From NCBI GenBank assembly GCA_031276985.1, contig JAISMA010000094.1:1-14064 (forward strand): a stretch of 14,064 bases of DNA. Direction: 5' to 3'. Below the pieces are notes generated by a model, which did no database searches, was not told the DNA's origin, and saw nothing but the letters and a program-made list of their open reading frames with translations. This DNA comes from Helicobacteraceae bacterium (GTDB taxonomy: Bacteria > Campylobacterota > Campylobacteria > Campylobacterales > SZUA-545). Each line of letters begins with the position of its first letter. The stretch's first letter is position 1. Position numbers and translations under genes: made by a program. Positions 7,177 through 13,480 of the stretch are shown piece after piece.

Positions 7177-7200
7177 ATGAAAAAGCGATACTTACTCTGA
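7177..7200 (+). other. Start of a signal peptide cut by a one-base frame break
   Basis: AAAGAAAGG (7162-7170) precedes an ATG at 7177 that encodes MKKRYLL and then stops at TGA (7198-7200). The TGA overlaps the next ATG as TGATG. Adding one base between 7197 and 7200 would join this to the frame at 7200 and give MKKRYLL-x-MTFAIVAGYCF, a normal-looking signal peptide in which any inserted base leaves a hydrophobic codon. Either the gene is broken here, or the short peptide serves as a reinitiation leader. Confidence 0.6.
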
Positions 7201-7559
7201 TGACGTTTGCGATTGTCGCGGGTTATTGCTTTGAATATAAAGCGGTTGCGGACGAAATAAAAGGTTTGGAAGGCGAAGTAAATAGCAAATACTCCGATAA
7301 AGCTATTTACGCCAATTTCAAAAGGTTGCTTGGCGAATATAATTGGCGAGGCAACGAAAACTTAAGCGAAATGCAAAAAGCCAATACGTTTGCGCTTAAA
7401 GTCGGTTGCGAAACAAGAGCGCTAAAAGTAGACGTATATCCTTATCGAGACGGCTCTAAAGCGCGTTATTCTTTTGGCGCTGGAGAGTTGAAAAAATGCG
7501 TTACGGAAGAGGATGTTAAAAACGCGCATATTCAGATCGCGAAAATTATCAACGATTGA
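7200..7559 (+). CDS. Partial paralogue of the preceding lipoprotein's C-terminal domain
   Basis: The 119 codons read from an ATG that has no ribosome binding site of its own. From residue 25 on it closely follows the C-terminal third of the protein encoded at 6166-7114. The shared blocks are GEVNSKYSxKxIYxNFKRLLGEY, KANTFA, LKVxVYPYRxGSK, and an IAKI(V/I)ND terminus. The long N-terminal domain of the neighbour is missing. Differences are spread evenly, so the duplication is not very recent. The signal peptide seems to begin at 7177 in another frame, so the protein is exported only if the frame is repaired or shifted; the Cys near residue 15 lacks a good lipobox. The function of the shared domain is unknown. 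Confidence 0.6.
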   Translation: MTFAIVAGYCFEYKAVADEIKGLEGEVNSKYSDKAIYANFKRLLGEYNWRGNENLSEMQKANTFALKVGCETRALKVDVYPYRDGSKARYSFGAGELKKCVTEEDVKNAHIQIAKIIND

Positions 7560-7572
7560 ATTCGCGTAAATC

Positions 7573-7603
7573 TACGACGCGCAAACGGCGGCGGAGCGTC
7601 GTA
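7573..7603. repeat. Inverted repeat after the paralogue
   Basis: TACGACGC (7573-7580) and GCGTCGTA (7596-7603) are exact 8-base complements around a 15-base loop. It lies 14 bases after the stop of the 7200 gene and before the ribosome binding site of the next gene. No U run follows. It may mark the end of the upstream transcript. Confidence 0.45.
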
Positions 7604-7641
7604 TTCACATAAACTTCGCTAAAGGAGGCGACGATAACGTC

Positions 7642-8136
7642 ATGAAAAAACGCGTATTTTGTCTTTTGTGCGCGGTTGCGCTTTTGTGCGGGTGCGACGA
7701 GGCAAGCCGTTATAACGACGAGCGAACGGGAACTTCGATTGACGTTATCGACGCAATAACGATCGGCGCGACGGCGCGATCGCAGATAAAAATTTCGCTT
7801 GGAGAAAATCAATCGGGCTACGTTTCGGTCTCCATTGGCGGCTATCAAATCCTCTACAACGATTATTTAACAAAAGAGCAGGTCGATAAATTTGACAAGC
7901 GCTTGGTTTGCGACGCGACTTTATTGGGCGACGCTTCTGCTTGGTTTCGTTGCGGTTGGACGCAATACGATCCAATGACGGGCAGATGGCGCGGCGTTTT
8001 GGGCGGAGATTGGAGCGCCGCCTCGCATTCGCGTTTGATTTACTTAGACAATGCGTTAAATATCGACGTTTTGGTCGGCGATCGGCGCGAAGGCTTTTTC
8101 ACGCTTTATTTCACGTCGGAAGGCTATCTTTTCTAA
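7642..8136 (+). CDS. Small lipoprotein of unknown function
   Basis: A 164-residue protein starting MKKRVFCLLCAVALLCGC: two lysines and an arginine, a hydrophobic core, and a lipobox LCGC with the lipidated cysteine at residue 18, so it should be anchored in a membrane facing the periplasm or outside. The mature part is short, rich in glycine, tyrosine and tryptophan (WFRCGWTQYDP; GRWRGVLGGDWS), and probably beta-rich. It contains two further cysteines, which could form a disulphide. AAAGGAGG at 7621-7628 is strong but unusually far (13 bases) from the ATG. No sequence family is recognised. Its place after the two lipoprotein-like paralogues suggests a cluster of surface proteins, but it shares no clear blocks with them. 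Confidence 0.75.
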   Translation: MKKRVFCLLCAVALLCGCDEASRYNDERTGTSIDVIDAITIGATARSQIKISLGENQSGYVSVSIGGYQILYNDYLTKEQVDKFDKRLVCDATLLGDASAWFRCGWTQYDPMTGRWRGVLGGDWSAASHSRLIYLDNALNIDVLVGDRREGFFTLYFTSEGYLF

Positions 8137-8336
8137 AACCTCGTCCGCAATCTTCGTCGCAAAGACTTAAATCGATTATAGCGATCTCCGCGCATCCCCG
8201 TCGTTTACGCATCCCTTCCGTTCGTTCTTGCGCCATTTTCGCCATTTTCGCATAGGCGGAAATCTAGCGTTTAATACGATCGTAAGTCAAGCGCCAATCG
8301 CGATTCGTAAGCGCTTATCATTGCTTCGCAATGTTT

Positions 8337-8362
8337 GGATACCCGCCTACGTTGGAATGACA
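8337..8362 (+). repeat. Dispersed palindromic repeat, decayed subtype A
   Basis: GGATACCCGCCTACGTTGGA followed by ATGACA keeps the left arm and tail of the repeat, but the right arm has changed so the palindrome no longer closes. Confidence 0.65.
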
Positions 8363-8518
8363 AAGAGAGAGACAGATTGGACGACTTTGCGCAGAATGAG
8401 CGGGCGCGGGTATGACGCAAGGCGAGGCTGATCCAATGCAATGCAAATGTTTCGGGAATGGATATCTGCCTTCGCAAGAATGACGAATGACGAGGGGATG
8501 TGGGTTCTGCGAATTTGC

Positions 8519-8546
8519 GATTCTGCGACTACGCGCAGAATGACGG
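8519..8546 (+). repeat. Dispersed palindromic repeat, subtype B
   Basis: ATTCTGCG (8520-8527) pairs with CGCAGAAT (8534-8541) around ACTACG, followed by GACGGG. Relative to subtype A, both arms have changed together (CCCGC/GCGGG to CTGCG/CGCAG), so pairing is kept. Confidence 0.75.
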
Positions 8547-8585
8547 GAGCGGACGCGACGATTGGATCGCGAATGTCCTAAATTC

Positions 8586-8634
8586 TGGATACCCGCCTTC
8601 GCGGGGGGGGATTATGCGACTACGCGCGGAATGA
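8586..8634 (+). repeat. Composite of subtype A and subtype B repeats with an eight-G run
   Basis: A subtype A left half (GGATACCCGCCTTCGC, from 8588) runs into eight G (8603-8610), then ATTATGCGACTACGCGCGGA and ATGACG, which is a subtype B unit. It looks like a fusion of two copies, or an insertion of one next to the other, with expansion of the GGG of the first right arm. Confidence 0.65.
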
Positions 8635-8695
8635 CGAGGGGATGCGGGAGCGGCGGAAGGCGGTTGGCGTTGGTTTTTTGCGAGACGATCGGCGG

Positions 8696-8772
8696 GCGTA
8701 AAGCGCGCGAGCGCCGAGTTTTTGTCGATTTATAACTTTTAATCCCGTTTTAGCGTAAAGCGCGCGAGCGCC
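8696..8772. repeat. Exact 20-base direct repeat pair
   Basis: GCGTAAAGCGCGCGAGCGCC occurs at 8696-8715 and again at 8753-8772, 57 bases apart, with an AT-rich spacer. The second copy ends ten bases before the 3' end of the minus-strand thioredoxin-like gene. The repeat is not related to the palindromic family. Only two copies are present. Confidence 0.7.
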
Positions 8773-8782
8773 AAGAGGCGAA

Positions 8783-9163
8783 TTATTCGGTTTGCAAAAA
8801 CCGCATATACTCCATTGGCGGCGCGTAGCCAATGCGCGTTGCGCGAACTTCGCCGTTTGGCGAGAGAACAAACGACGCGGGCACCGCTTCGGCGCGAAGC
8901 CTTGATTTTGCCGTCTGCTCCGGATTTTCTTCCGTATCGAGCATAAGCGGGATAAATCCCCGCGCAATCTTTTCGTCGATCGCTTTGGTCGCCAGAGTCT
9001 CTTCGATTAGCATTCTGCAATAAGGGCAGGTCTGGCGCATTACAATCGCCAAAATCGGCTTATCTTGCTCTTTGGCAAGCTCCAACGCTTCGCCGTAATT
9101 GTCCAGCCAATCCACGCTGAAACCCGCTATCGCGCACAACAAAAAAAGCGCCGCTTTACGCAT
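8783..9163 (-). CDS. Exported thioredoxin-fold protein
   Basis: A 126-residue protein with a short signal peptide (MRKAALFLLCAIAGFS) and a thioredoxin fold: a hydrophobic first strand KPILAIVM, the redox centre TCPYCR with Cys46 and Cys49, and the cis-proline loop AVPASFV (Pro95). The protein is likely a periplasmic thiol reductant or disulphide exchanger acting on unknown partners; the CPYC centre is glutaredoxin-like and the overall type is that of single-domain thioredoxins with short length. AAAGGA at 9173-9178 on the minus strand supports the ATG at 9163. It is divergent from pit across 64 bases and stands alone, with repeats downstream. No cytochrome-maturation or sox gene is nearby to suggest a partner. 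Confidence 0.85.
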   Translation of the reverse strand: MRKAALFLLCAIAGFSVDWLDNYGEALELAKEQDKPILAIVMRQTCPYCRMLIEETLATKAIDEKIARGFIPLMLDTEENPEQTAKSRLRAEAVPASFVLSPNGEVRATRIGYAPPMEYMRFLQTE

Positions 9164-9227
9164 TCCGTTTATTCCTTTTCTATGGTCTGTTGTGGTAGTA
9201 TAGCGCCAAACTAAATCAAAGGTTTTT

Positions 9228-10823
9228 GTGAAGCTAAAAAACCTCGACGAACTCGAAAAAAAAGCGGTTCACGCCTCGCGTCCGGATTTTACGCGCTTAG
9301 GCGGCGCGGCGTTGTTTATGCTGATCGTGTTTATTTACGTTTCGACGCGAGCGGACGCTTTCGCTTCAAATATGCCTTTCGCGGCTACGTTGCTGGTTGC
9401 GGCGGCGATGTTTGGCGCGTATATGGCGATGAATATCGGCGCGAACGACGTGGCGAACAATATGGGTCCCGTAGTCGGCTCAAAAGCGCTTACGATGGGC
9501 GGCGCAATCGCGATCGCCGCTATTTTCGAGGCGCTTGGCGCGGTGATTGCGGGCGGCGAAGTGGTAACCACCGTAAAAAGCGGCATTATCGATCTTAGCG
9601 CTTCGGGCGGCGCGGAAAATTTCGCGCGCATTATGGCGTGCGCGTTGCTTGCGGGGGCGGCGTGGCTCAATCTGGCGACCGCGATCGGCGCGCCCGTCTC
9701 CACCACGCATTCGATCGTGGGCGCGGTTATGGGCGCGGGGATTGTCGGCGGCGGCTTTGGCGCGGTAAATTGGGAGACGATGGGCGCGATCGTATCGAGT
9801 TGGATTATCTCGCCGATTTTCGGCGGCGTTATAGCCGCGGCGACGCTATACGCGATCAAGCGCACTATCACGTATCAACGGCAGATGACCAAAGCCGCTT
9901 CGCGCGTCGTGCCGTTTCTCAACGCGCTAATGGCGTGGGCGTTTGGCGCTTATATGCTGCTTAAAGGCTTTGGCGTTTTAGTGGAAATCTCGTTTTCATA
10001 CGCGGCGCTATATTCGGGAATTTTCGCGGCGATCATATATATGATTTCGCGCTATCGCGCCAACAAAACGGCGTTAAGCATTGAAAACTCCAAAGACGCC
10101 GTTAATAAACTTTTTGGTCTGCCGCTCATCTTCGCCGCCGCGTTGCTTAGTTTCGCGCACGGCGCGAACGACGTGGCAAACGCGATAGGACCGCTCGCGG
10201 CAATCGACGAAACGCTAAGAAGCGCCGCCGTAGTCGCGCAAGCGCCGATTCCGATGTGGATCATGCTAATCGGCGCGTTTGGGCTTGCCGTGGGGCTTGC
10301 GCTGTATGGACCGAAACTTATCAAAACCGTGGGCGGCGAGATAACCGATCTGGACAAAATGCGCGCTTACTGTATCGCGCTGTCGGCGGCGCTAACCGTG
10401 ATTATCGCATCGCAACTGGGGCTTCCCGTTTCGACGACGCACGTGGCGATCGGCGCGGTTTTCGGCGTGGGTTTTTTGCGCGAATATCTTAAAAGCTCGC
10501 ACGCCAAAGCGCTGGAACTGATCGTCCAAGCGCACGAAGGCGAGGCGCGAAGCCGCGTGGAAGCGTATATCGCGCGTTTCAAAGCGGCGGGCGTCGAGAA
10601 AAAGGCGATTATGCTCAGGGCGATGAAAAAAAAGGCGCAACAAAAAGAGGCGAATCAGCCGCGTTTTTCCAAAAAAGAGCGCAAAGTTTTGAAAAAAGAG
10701 TACAAAAAAGAGCTTGTCAAACGGTCGGCGGTGAAAAAAATCGTGGCGGCGTGGATTATAACCGTGCCAGCTACGGCGGCGCTTTCGGCGGCGTTGTTTG
10801 CAATCGCGCAACTAGTATTTTAG
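9228..10823 (+). CDS. pit: PiT-family inorganic phosphate transporter
   Basis: An inner-membrane secondary carrier for phosphate (with H+ or Na+, possibly as a metal-phosphate complex). The 531 residues show the inverted duplication typical of the family: GANDVANNMG at 71-80 with PVSTTHS at 156-162, then HGANDVANAIGP at 311-322 with PVSTTHV at 400-406. Ten or more hydrophobic segments are visible, with the first near 26-40 and the last near 511-531. Between them lies a cytoplasmic tail of about 85 residues (426-510) rich in lysine, arginine and alanine. The start is GTG at 9228, preceded by AAAGG (9218-9222). A weak TAGTAT -10 box lies at 9196-9201. No PhoU-like partner is adjacent, so it is probably a single-gene unit. 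Confidence 0.93.
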   Translation: MKLKNLDELEKKAVHASRPDFTRLGGAALFMLIVFIYVSTRADAFASNMPFAATLLVAAAMFGAYMAMNIGANDVANNMGPVVGSKALTMGGAIAIAAIFEALGAVIAGGEVVTTVKSGIIDLSASGGAENFARIMACALLAGAAWLNLATAIGAPVSTTHSIVGAVMGAGIVGGGFGAVNWETMGAIVSSWIISPIFGGVIAAATLYAIKRTITYQRQMTKAASRVVPFLNALMAWAFGAYMLLKGFGVLVEISFSYAALYSGIFAAIIYMISRYRANKTALSIENSKDAVNKLFGLPLIFAAALLSFAHGANDVANAIGPLAAIDETLRSAAVVAQAPIPMWIMLIGAFGLAVGLALYGPKLIKTVGGEITDLDKMRAYCIALSAALTVIIASQLGLPVSTTHVAIGAVFGVGFLREYLKSSHAKALELIVQAHEGEARSRVEAYIARFKAAGVEKKAIMLRAMKKKAQQKEANQPRFSKKERKVLKKEYKKELVKRSAVKKIVAAWIITVPATAALSAALFAIAQLVF

Positions 10824-10837
10824 CGCGGGATTTTGGA

Positions 10838-10843
10838 TATGAT
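10838..10843 (+). promoter_or_regulatory. -10 box of the HMA-protein promoter
   Basis: TATGAT in an AT-rich patch after the pit stop, 29 bases before the ATG at 10873. AAAGGAG at 10860-10866 is the ribosome binding site. The separate promoter suggests the small gene is not simply read through from pit. Confidence 0.45.
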
Positions 10844-10872
10844 TAAATCTTGACAAAGTAAAGGAGAAACAA

Positions 10873-11076
10873 ATGGAAACGATCGCGCTTAAAATAAACG
10901 GGATGCGCTGCCAACACTGCGCCGAATCGGTAACCAAAGCGCTAGAGCCTTTTGCCGCTAAGATCGCAATCGATCTTGACGGCGGCAAGGCGACTTTTGA
11001 GTACGATCCGCAAAAAACCGATCTTGAAAAGATCAAAGCCGCGATCGACGACGCGGGTTTTGAGGCGGTCGATTAG
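10873..11076 (+). CDS. Small heavy-metal-associated (HMA) domain protein, CopZ/CopP type
   Basis: A 67-residue single-domain protein with the beta-alpha-beta-beta-alpha-beta HMA layout. The metal site is GMRCQHC with Cys13 and Cys16 in the first loop; the usual motif is GMxCxxC, so it is intact. Such proteins bind Cu(I) and pass it to a P1B-type ATPase, or buffer it in the cytoplasm. No copper ATPase or CueR-like regulator is in the window, so the metal is inferred. The QH between the cysteines is seen in some copper chaperones. It has a strong AAAGGAG ribosome site and its own -10 box. Confidence 0.9.
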   Translation: METIALKINGMRCQHCAESVTKALEPFAAKIAIDLDGGKATFEYDPQKTDLEKIKAAIDDAGFEAVD

Positions 11077-11142
11077 TTTCGATAAAGCGAGCGAAACTCG
11101 CCTAAATGTATAGTAAATCGCTTAACTTAATAACATATATTG

Positions 11143-11148
11143 CATAAT
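11143..11148 (+). promoter_or_regulatory. Extended -10 box of the alkyl sulfatase promoter
   Basis: CATAAT preceded by TG (11141-11142) in an AT-rich run, 25 bases before the ATG at 11174. AAGGA at 11163-11167 serves as ribosome binding site. A small stem GCGAG/CTCGC at 11087-11101 lies upstream and may end the previous transcript, although it has no U run. Confidence 0.5.
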
Positions 11149-11173
11149 ACGCGCCAAAAAATAAGGACGCGAA

Positions 11174-13018
11174 ATGCCAAACAAAGCGACAAAATACACA
11201 AAAACCAAGCTAAAAGGCTATCTCGATTATCTGCCGTTTGGCGAAACGGAGGATTTTGAGCGCGCCGCAAAAGGGCTGATCGCCAAAGCCGAAGGGCTGG
11301 TTATCAAAAACGACGACGGCAAAATCGTCTGGCGGCTGGACGAGCTGGAAAATCTGCTGCGAGGCGACGCGCCCGAAACGGTCAATCCAAGCCTGTGGCG
11401 GCACGAAAAGCTAAATACGATCGCGGGGCTTTTTGAGGCGACAAGCGGCGTTTATCAAGTTCGCGGTTTTGATCTGGCAAATCTCACGCTGGTTAAATCG
11501 CAAAACGGCTACGTTGCGGTCGACCCGCTTGGTTGCGTCGAGACGGCAAAAGCGGCGATCGAGTTCGCGGCGAAAAGTTTAGGCGAAATCAAGATAACGG
11601 CAATCGTGGTTACGCACAGCCACTGGGATCATTTCGGCGGGCTTGGCGCGTTGGCAAATCAGGCGGATATTGATAGCGGCAAGATAACGCTTGTCGTTCC
11701 CGATCATTTTACAGAAGAGCTTGCGAGCGAAAATATCTTTGTGGGCGCGGCGATGAACCGCCGATCGGTCTATCAGTTTGGCAACGCGCTACCGACAAGC
11801 GCCGAAGGATTTATCGGCGGCGGGCTTGGCAAAGGCGCGAGCGTGGGCGTATCCGCGCCGCTAAAGCCGAACGTCGTCGTCAAAAACAAGATTGAGGAGC
11901 TTACGATTGACGGCGTTAAGTTTGTCTTTTTGCTCACGCCCGACGCGGAAGCGCCCGCCGAAATGTGCTTTTACCTGCCCGATTTCAAAACGCTGTGCGC
12001 GGCGGAGATCGTAACCTATCATCAGCACAATATACTGCCCTTTCGCGGCGCTCAAGCGCGATCGGCTCTGGCGTGGTCGAAACACATCGACGATATGCTT
12101 TGCGTTTTTGGCGACAAAACCGAAACGCTTATTTTGACGCATCATTTTCCAACGTGGGGCGCGGAAGCAATCGCCGCGTTGCTTGCCGAACAGCGCGATC
12201 TGTATAAATTCACAAACGATCAGACCGTGAGACTAATCAACAAGGGCTATACGCCAAACGAGATCGCCGCCGCGCTCAAACTGCCGAATTCGCTTGGCAA
12301 ACGCTGGCACGCTCGCGGCTATTACGGTCATTTAAATCACAACGTCAAGGCGACTTATCAGCGCTATCTTGGCTGGTTTGACTGCAACCCCGCAAACTTA
12401 AATCCGCTGCCGCCCGAAGAGAGCGGACGGCGTTTTACGGAGCTAATGGGCGGGATTGACGAGACGCTAATCAAGGCGCGAAAAATTTACGACGCGGGAG
12501 AATATCGCTTTGCGGCGCAGGTTTTAAGCTACGCGGTTTTTGGCTATCCGCAATCAAAAGCGGCAAAGGAGTTGCTAGCGGATACTTACGAGCAGCTTGG
12601 CTATCAAGCCGAAAGCGCTACGCGGCGCAATCTGTATCTGACGGGCGCGTTGGAGCTACGCGTCGGCGTCAAACAAGGCGGATTAAGCACGTTAGGAGGC
12701 GAAGCCGTCAAATTTATGCCGATCGGCGCGCTATTCGACTACCTCGCCGTCTGGCTAAATCCGCAAAAAGCGGATGGCAAAACGATTGCGATCAATCTTG
12801 CAATCGACGGCGAAACGTGGAGCGTTCGCCTTTCCAATAGCGTTTTAAGCGCGCGAAAAGGCGCTGCCAAAACCGCGCGGGATTCTTACGCGCTTGATCG
12901 CGGCGAGCTAAACGCGATCGCGCTTAATTTTGCCGCGCCGAAATATCCGCTTTTTGACGAGATATTATCGCTTTTGGATCGCCCGTCGTCAAACGATTTT
13001 AATATCGCCGAGCCGTAA
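11174..13018 (+). CDS. Alkyl sulfatase, metallo-beta-lactamase fold
   Basis: A 614-residue zinc hydrolase of the SdsA1/YjcS/BDS1 type, which cleaves primary (or in some members secondary) alkyl sulfate esters to alcohol and sulfate. The MBL domain runs from about 75 to 345: HSHWDH at 148-153 is the zinc motif, followed by AEMCFYLPD around Glu263, CAAE ending at Glu278, HNILPFRGAQARSALAWSK at 285-303 and LTHHFPTWG at 321-329. Then follow the alkyl-sulfatase dimerisation domain (about 345-480, with GWFDCNPANLNPLPPEE) and an SCP2-like C-terminal domain (about 490-610). The N-terminus (MPNKATKYTKTK) is not a signal peptide, unlike the secreted Pseudomonas SdsA1, so the enzyme is probably cytoplasmic. 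It has its own promoter and meets the next gene tail to tail. Confidence 0.92.
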   Translation: MPNKATKYTKTKLKGYLDYLPFGETEDFERAAKGLIAKAEGLVIKNDDGKIVWRLDELENLLRGDAPETVNPSLWRHEKLNTIAGLFEATSGVYQVRGFDLANLTLVKSQNGYVAVDPLGCVETAKAAIEFAAKSLGEIKITAIVVTHSHWDHFGGLGALANQADIDSGKITLVVPDHFTEELASENIFVGAAMNRRSVYQFGNALPTSAEGFIGGGLGKGASVGVSAPLKPNVVVKNKIEELTIDGVKFVFLLTPDAEAPAEMCFYLPDFKTLCAAEIVTYHQHNILPFRGAQARSALAWSKHIDDMLCVFGDKTETLILTHHFPTWGAEAIAALLAEQRDLYKFTNDQTVRLINKGYTPNEIAAALKLPNSLGKRWHARGYYGHLNHNVKATYQRYLGWFDCNPANLNPLPPEESGRRFTELMGGIDETLIKARKIYDAGEYRFAAQVLSYAVFGYPQSKAAKELLADTYEQLGYQAESATRRNLYLTGALELRVGVKQGGLSTLGGEAVKFMPIGALFDYLAVWLNPQKADGKTIAINLAIDGETWSVRLSNSVLSARKGAAKTARDSYALDRGELNAIALNFAAPKYPLFDEILSLLDRPSSNDFNIAEP

Positions 13019-13022
13019 CCTT

Positions 13023-13415
13023 TTAGCTAATGGCGAGATAAAACAAAAAAGGATATAAAAACGCGCCGGCAAAGCGAATCGCAGGCGTTATTTTTGGGTT
13101 TGGAACGCCAAGATACGCCGAAACGCTAAAATCGCCGTTTTGCGCGGCTTTGCCAAAGAGATAAAATTTCACGTAGGAATCGGCGAGTTTCATAAGCAAG
13201 ATCGCAAATATCAGCGCGTTAAACAGGTTGTAATAAAACGAATAAGCCGCCGTGAAGAAAAACGACGAGCTTAAAGCCAAATACGCAAGCGGGCGCGATC
13301 GTTTCATTTCGTTTATATTGTTTGCGTACTCGTCGAGCGTTTCGCCCTTTTGCAAACTGCCTTCGATAATCTCTATAAAAAACAGCGTCGCCGCGTCTAA
13401 AAAATGATTAAGCAT
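13023..13415 (-). CDS. Small integral membrane protein of unknown function
   Basis: A 130-residue protein with two or three membrane segments: about 43-59 (AYLALSSSFFFTAAYSF), 62-77 (NLFNALIFAILLMKLA) and 112-130 (IRFAGAFLYPFLFYLAIS). The first 40 residues form a charged, probably cytoplasmic helix (IEIIEGSLQKGETLDEY). I recognise no family. It converges on the alkyl sulfatase with only four bases between stop codons. No Shine-Dalgarno sequence precedes the ATG, but a TGTTATACT element lies six bases before it, so the mRNA may have no leader. A start at Met37 is possible, but no ribosome site supports it either. Confidence 0.7.
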   Translation of the reverse strand: MLNHFLDAATLFFIEIIEGSLQKGETLDEYANNINEMKRSRPLAYLALSSSFFFTAAYSFYYNLFNALIFAILLMKLADSYVKFYLFGKAAQNGDFSVSAYLGVPNPKITPAIRFAGAFLYPFLFYLAIS

Positions 13416-13421
13416 GCAAAA

Positions 13422-13430
13422 AGTATAACA
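13422..13430 (-). promoter_or_regulatory. Extended -10 box placed for a leaderless mRNA
   Basis: On the minus strand this reads TGTTATACT, a TGn-extended -10 element, and ends six bases before the ATG of the membrane-protein gene. Transcription would start at or next to the A of the ATG. It lies back to back with the sigma-54 promoter at 13437-13451. Confidence 0.5.
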
Positions 13431-13436
13431 AAACTT

Positions 13437-13451
13437 CGGAACAACCGTTGC
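13437..13451 (+). promoter_or_regulatory. Sigma-54 (RpoN) promoter of the 13481 gene
   Basis: CGGAACAACCGTTGC has GG at 13438-13439, ten bases, then GC at 13450-13451, with the ideal TTGC at -12 and GGAAC at -24. Both this and the flagellin promoter continue as GCTTAA. Transcription would start near 13463, with AGGAG at 13470-13474 ahead of the ATG at 13481. Confidence 0.8.
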
Positions 13452-13480
13452 TTAAACGTTTGAAACGACAGGAGCGGACT

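Larger units (their letters stand above)
8137..8782. other. Non-coding gap of about 645 bases made largely of repeats
   Basis: No gene is supported on either strand. Frames here are basic, lack ribosome sites, and encode repeat peptides such as VWIPAYVGMT. At least six full or decayed copies of the dispersed palindromic repeat lie here (around 8240-8266, 8337-8362, 8388-8418, 8460-8484, 8519-8546 and 8586-8634), plus a tandem doubling of GCCATTTTC (8232-8249), a 15-base tail AATGACGAGGGGATG at 8486-8500 and again at 8630-8644, an eight-G run (8603-8610), and a 20-base direct repeat at 8696 and 8753. Confidence 0.65.

Noticed and set aside
7190..7203. Programmed ribosomal frameshift at the TGATG overlap
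   Set aside because: A -1 shift would join the frames, but no slippery heptamer is present and the prfB-like CTC-TGA context would give +1, the wrong direction.
83..7783. Frequent GCGATCGC palindromes (for example 83-90 and around 5532) as a HIP1-like element
   Set aside because: They occur inside and outside genes and are largely explained by preferred GCG, GAT, ATC and CGC codons; no count against expectation could be made.
8228..8477. Short open frames on both strands in the second repeat gap
   Set aside because: Same repeat-derived peptides (VWIPAYVGMT) and no initiation signals.
9335..9871. Long minus-strand open frame opposite pit
   Set aside because: It is the mirror of a conserved transporter frame, has no ribosome site, and owes its length to codon bias.
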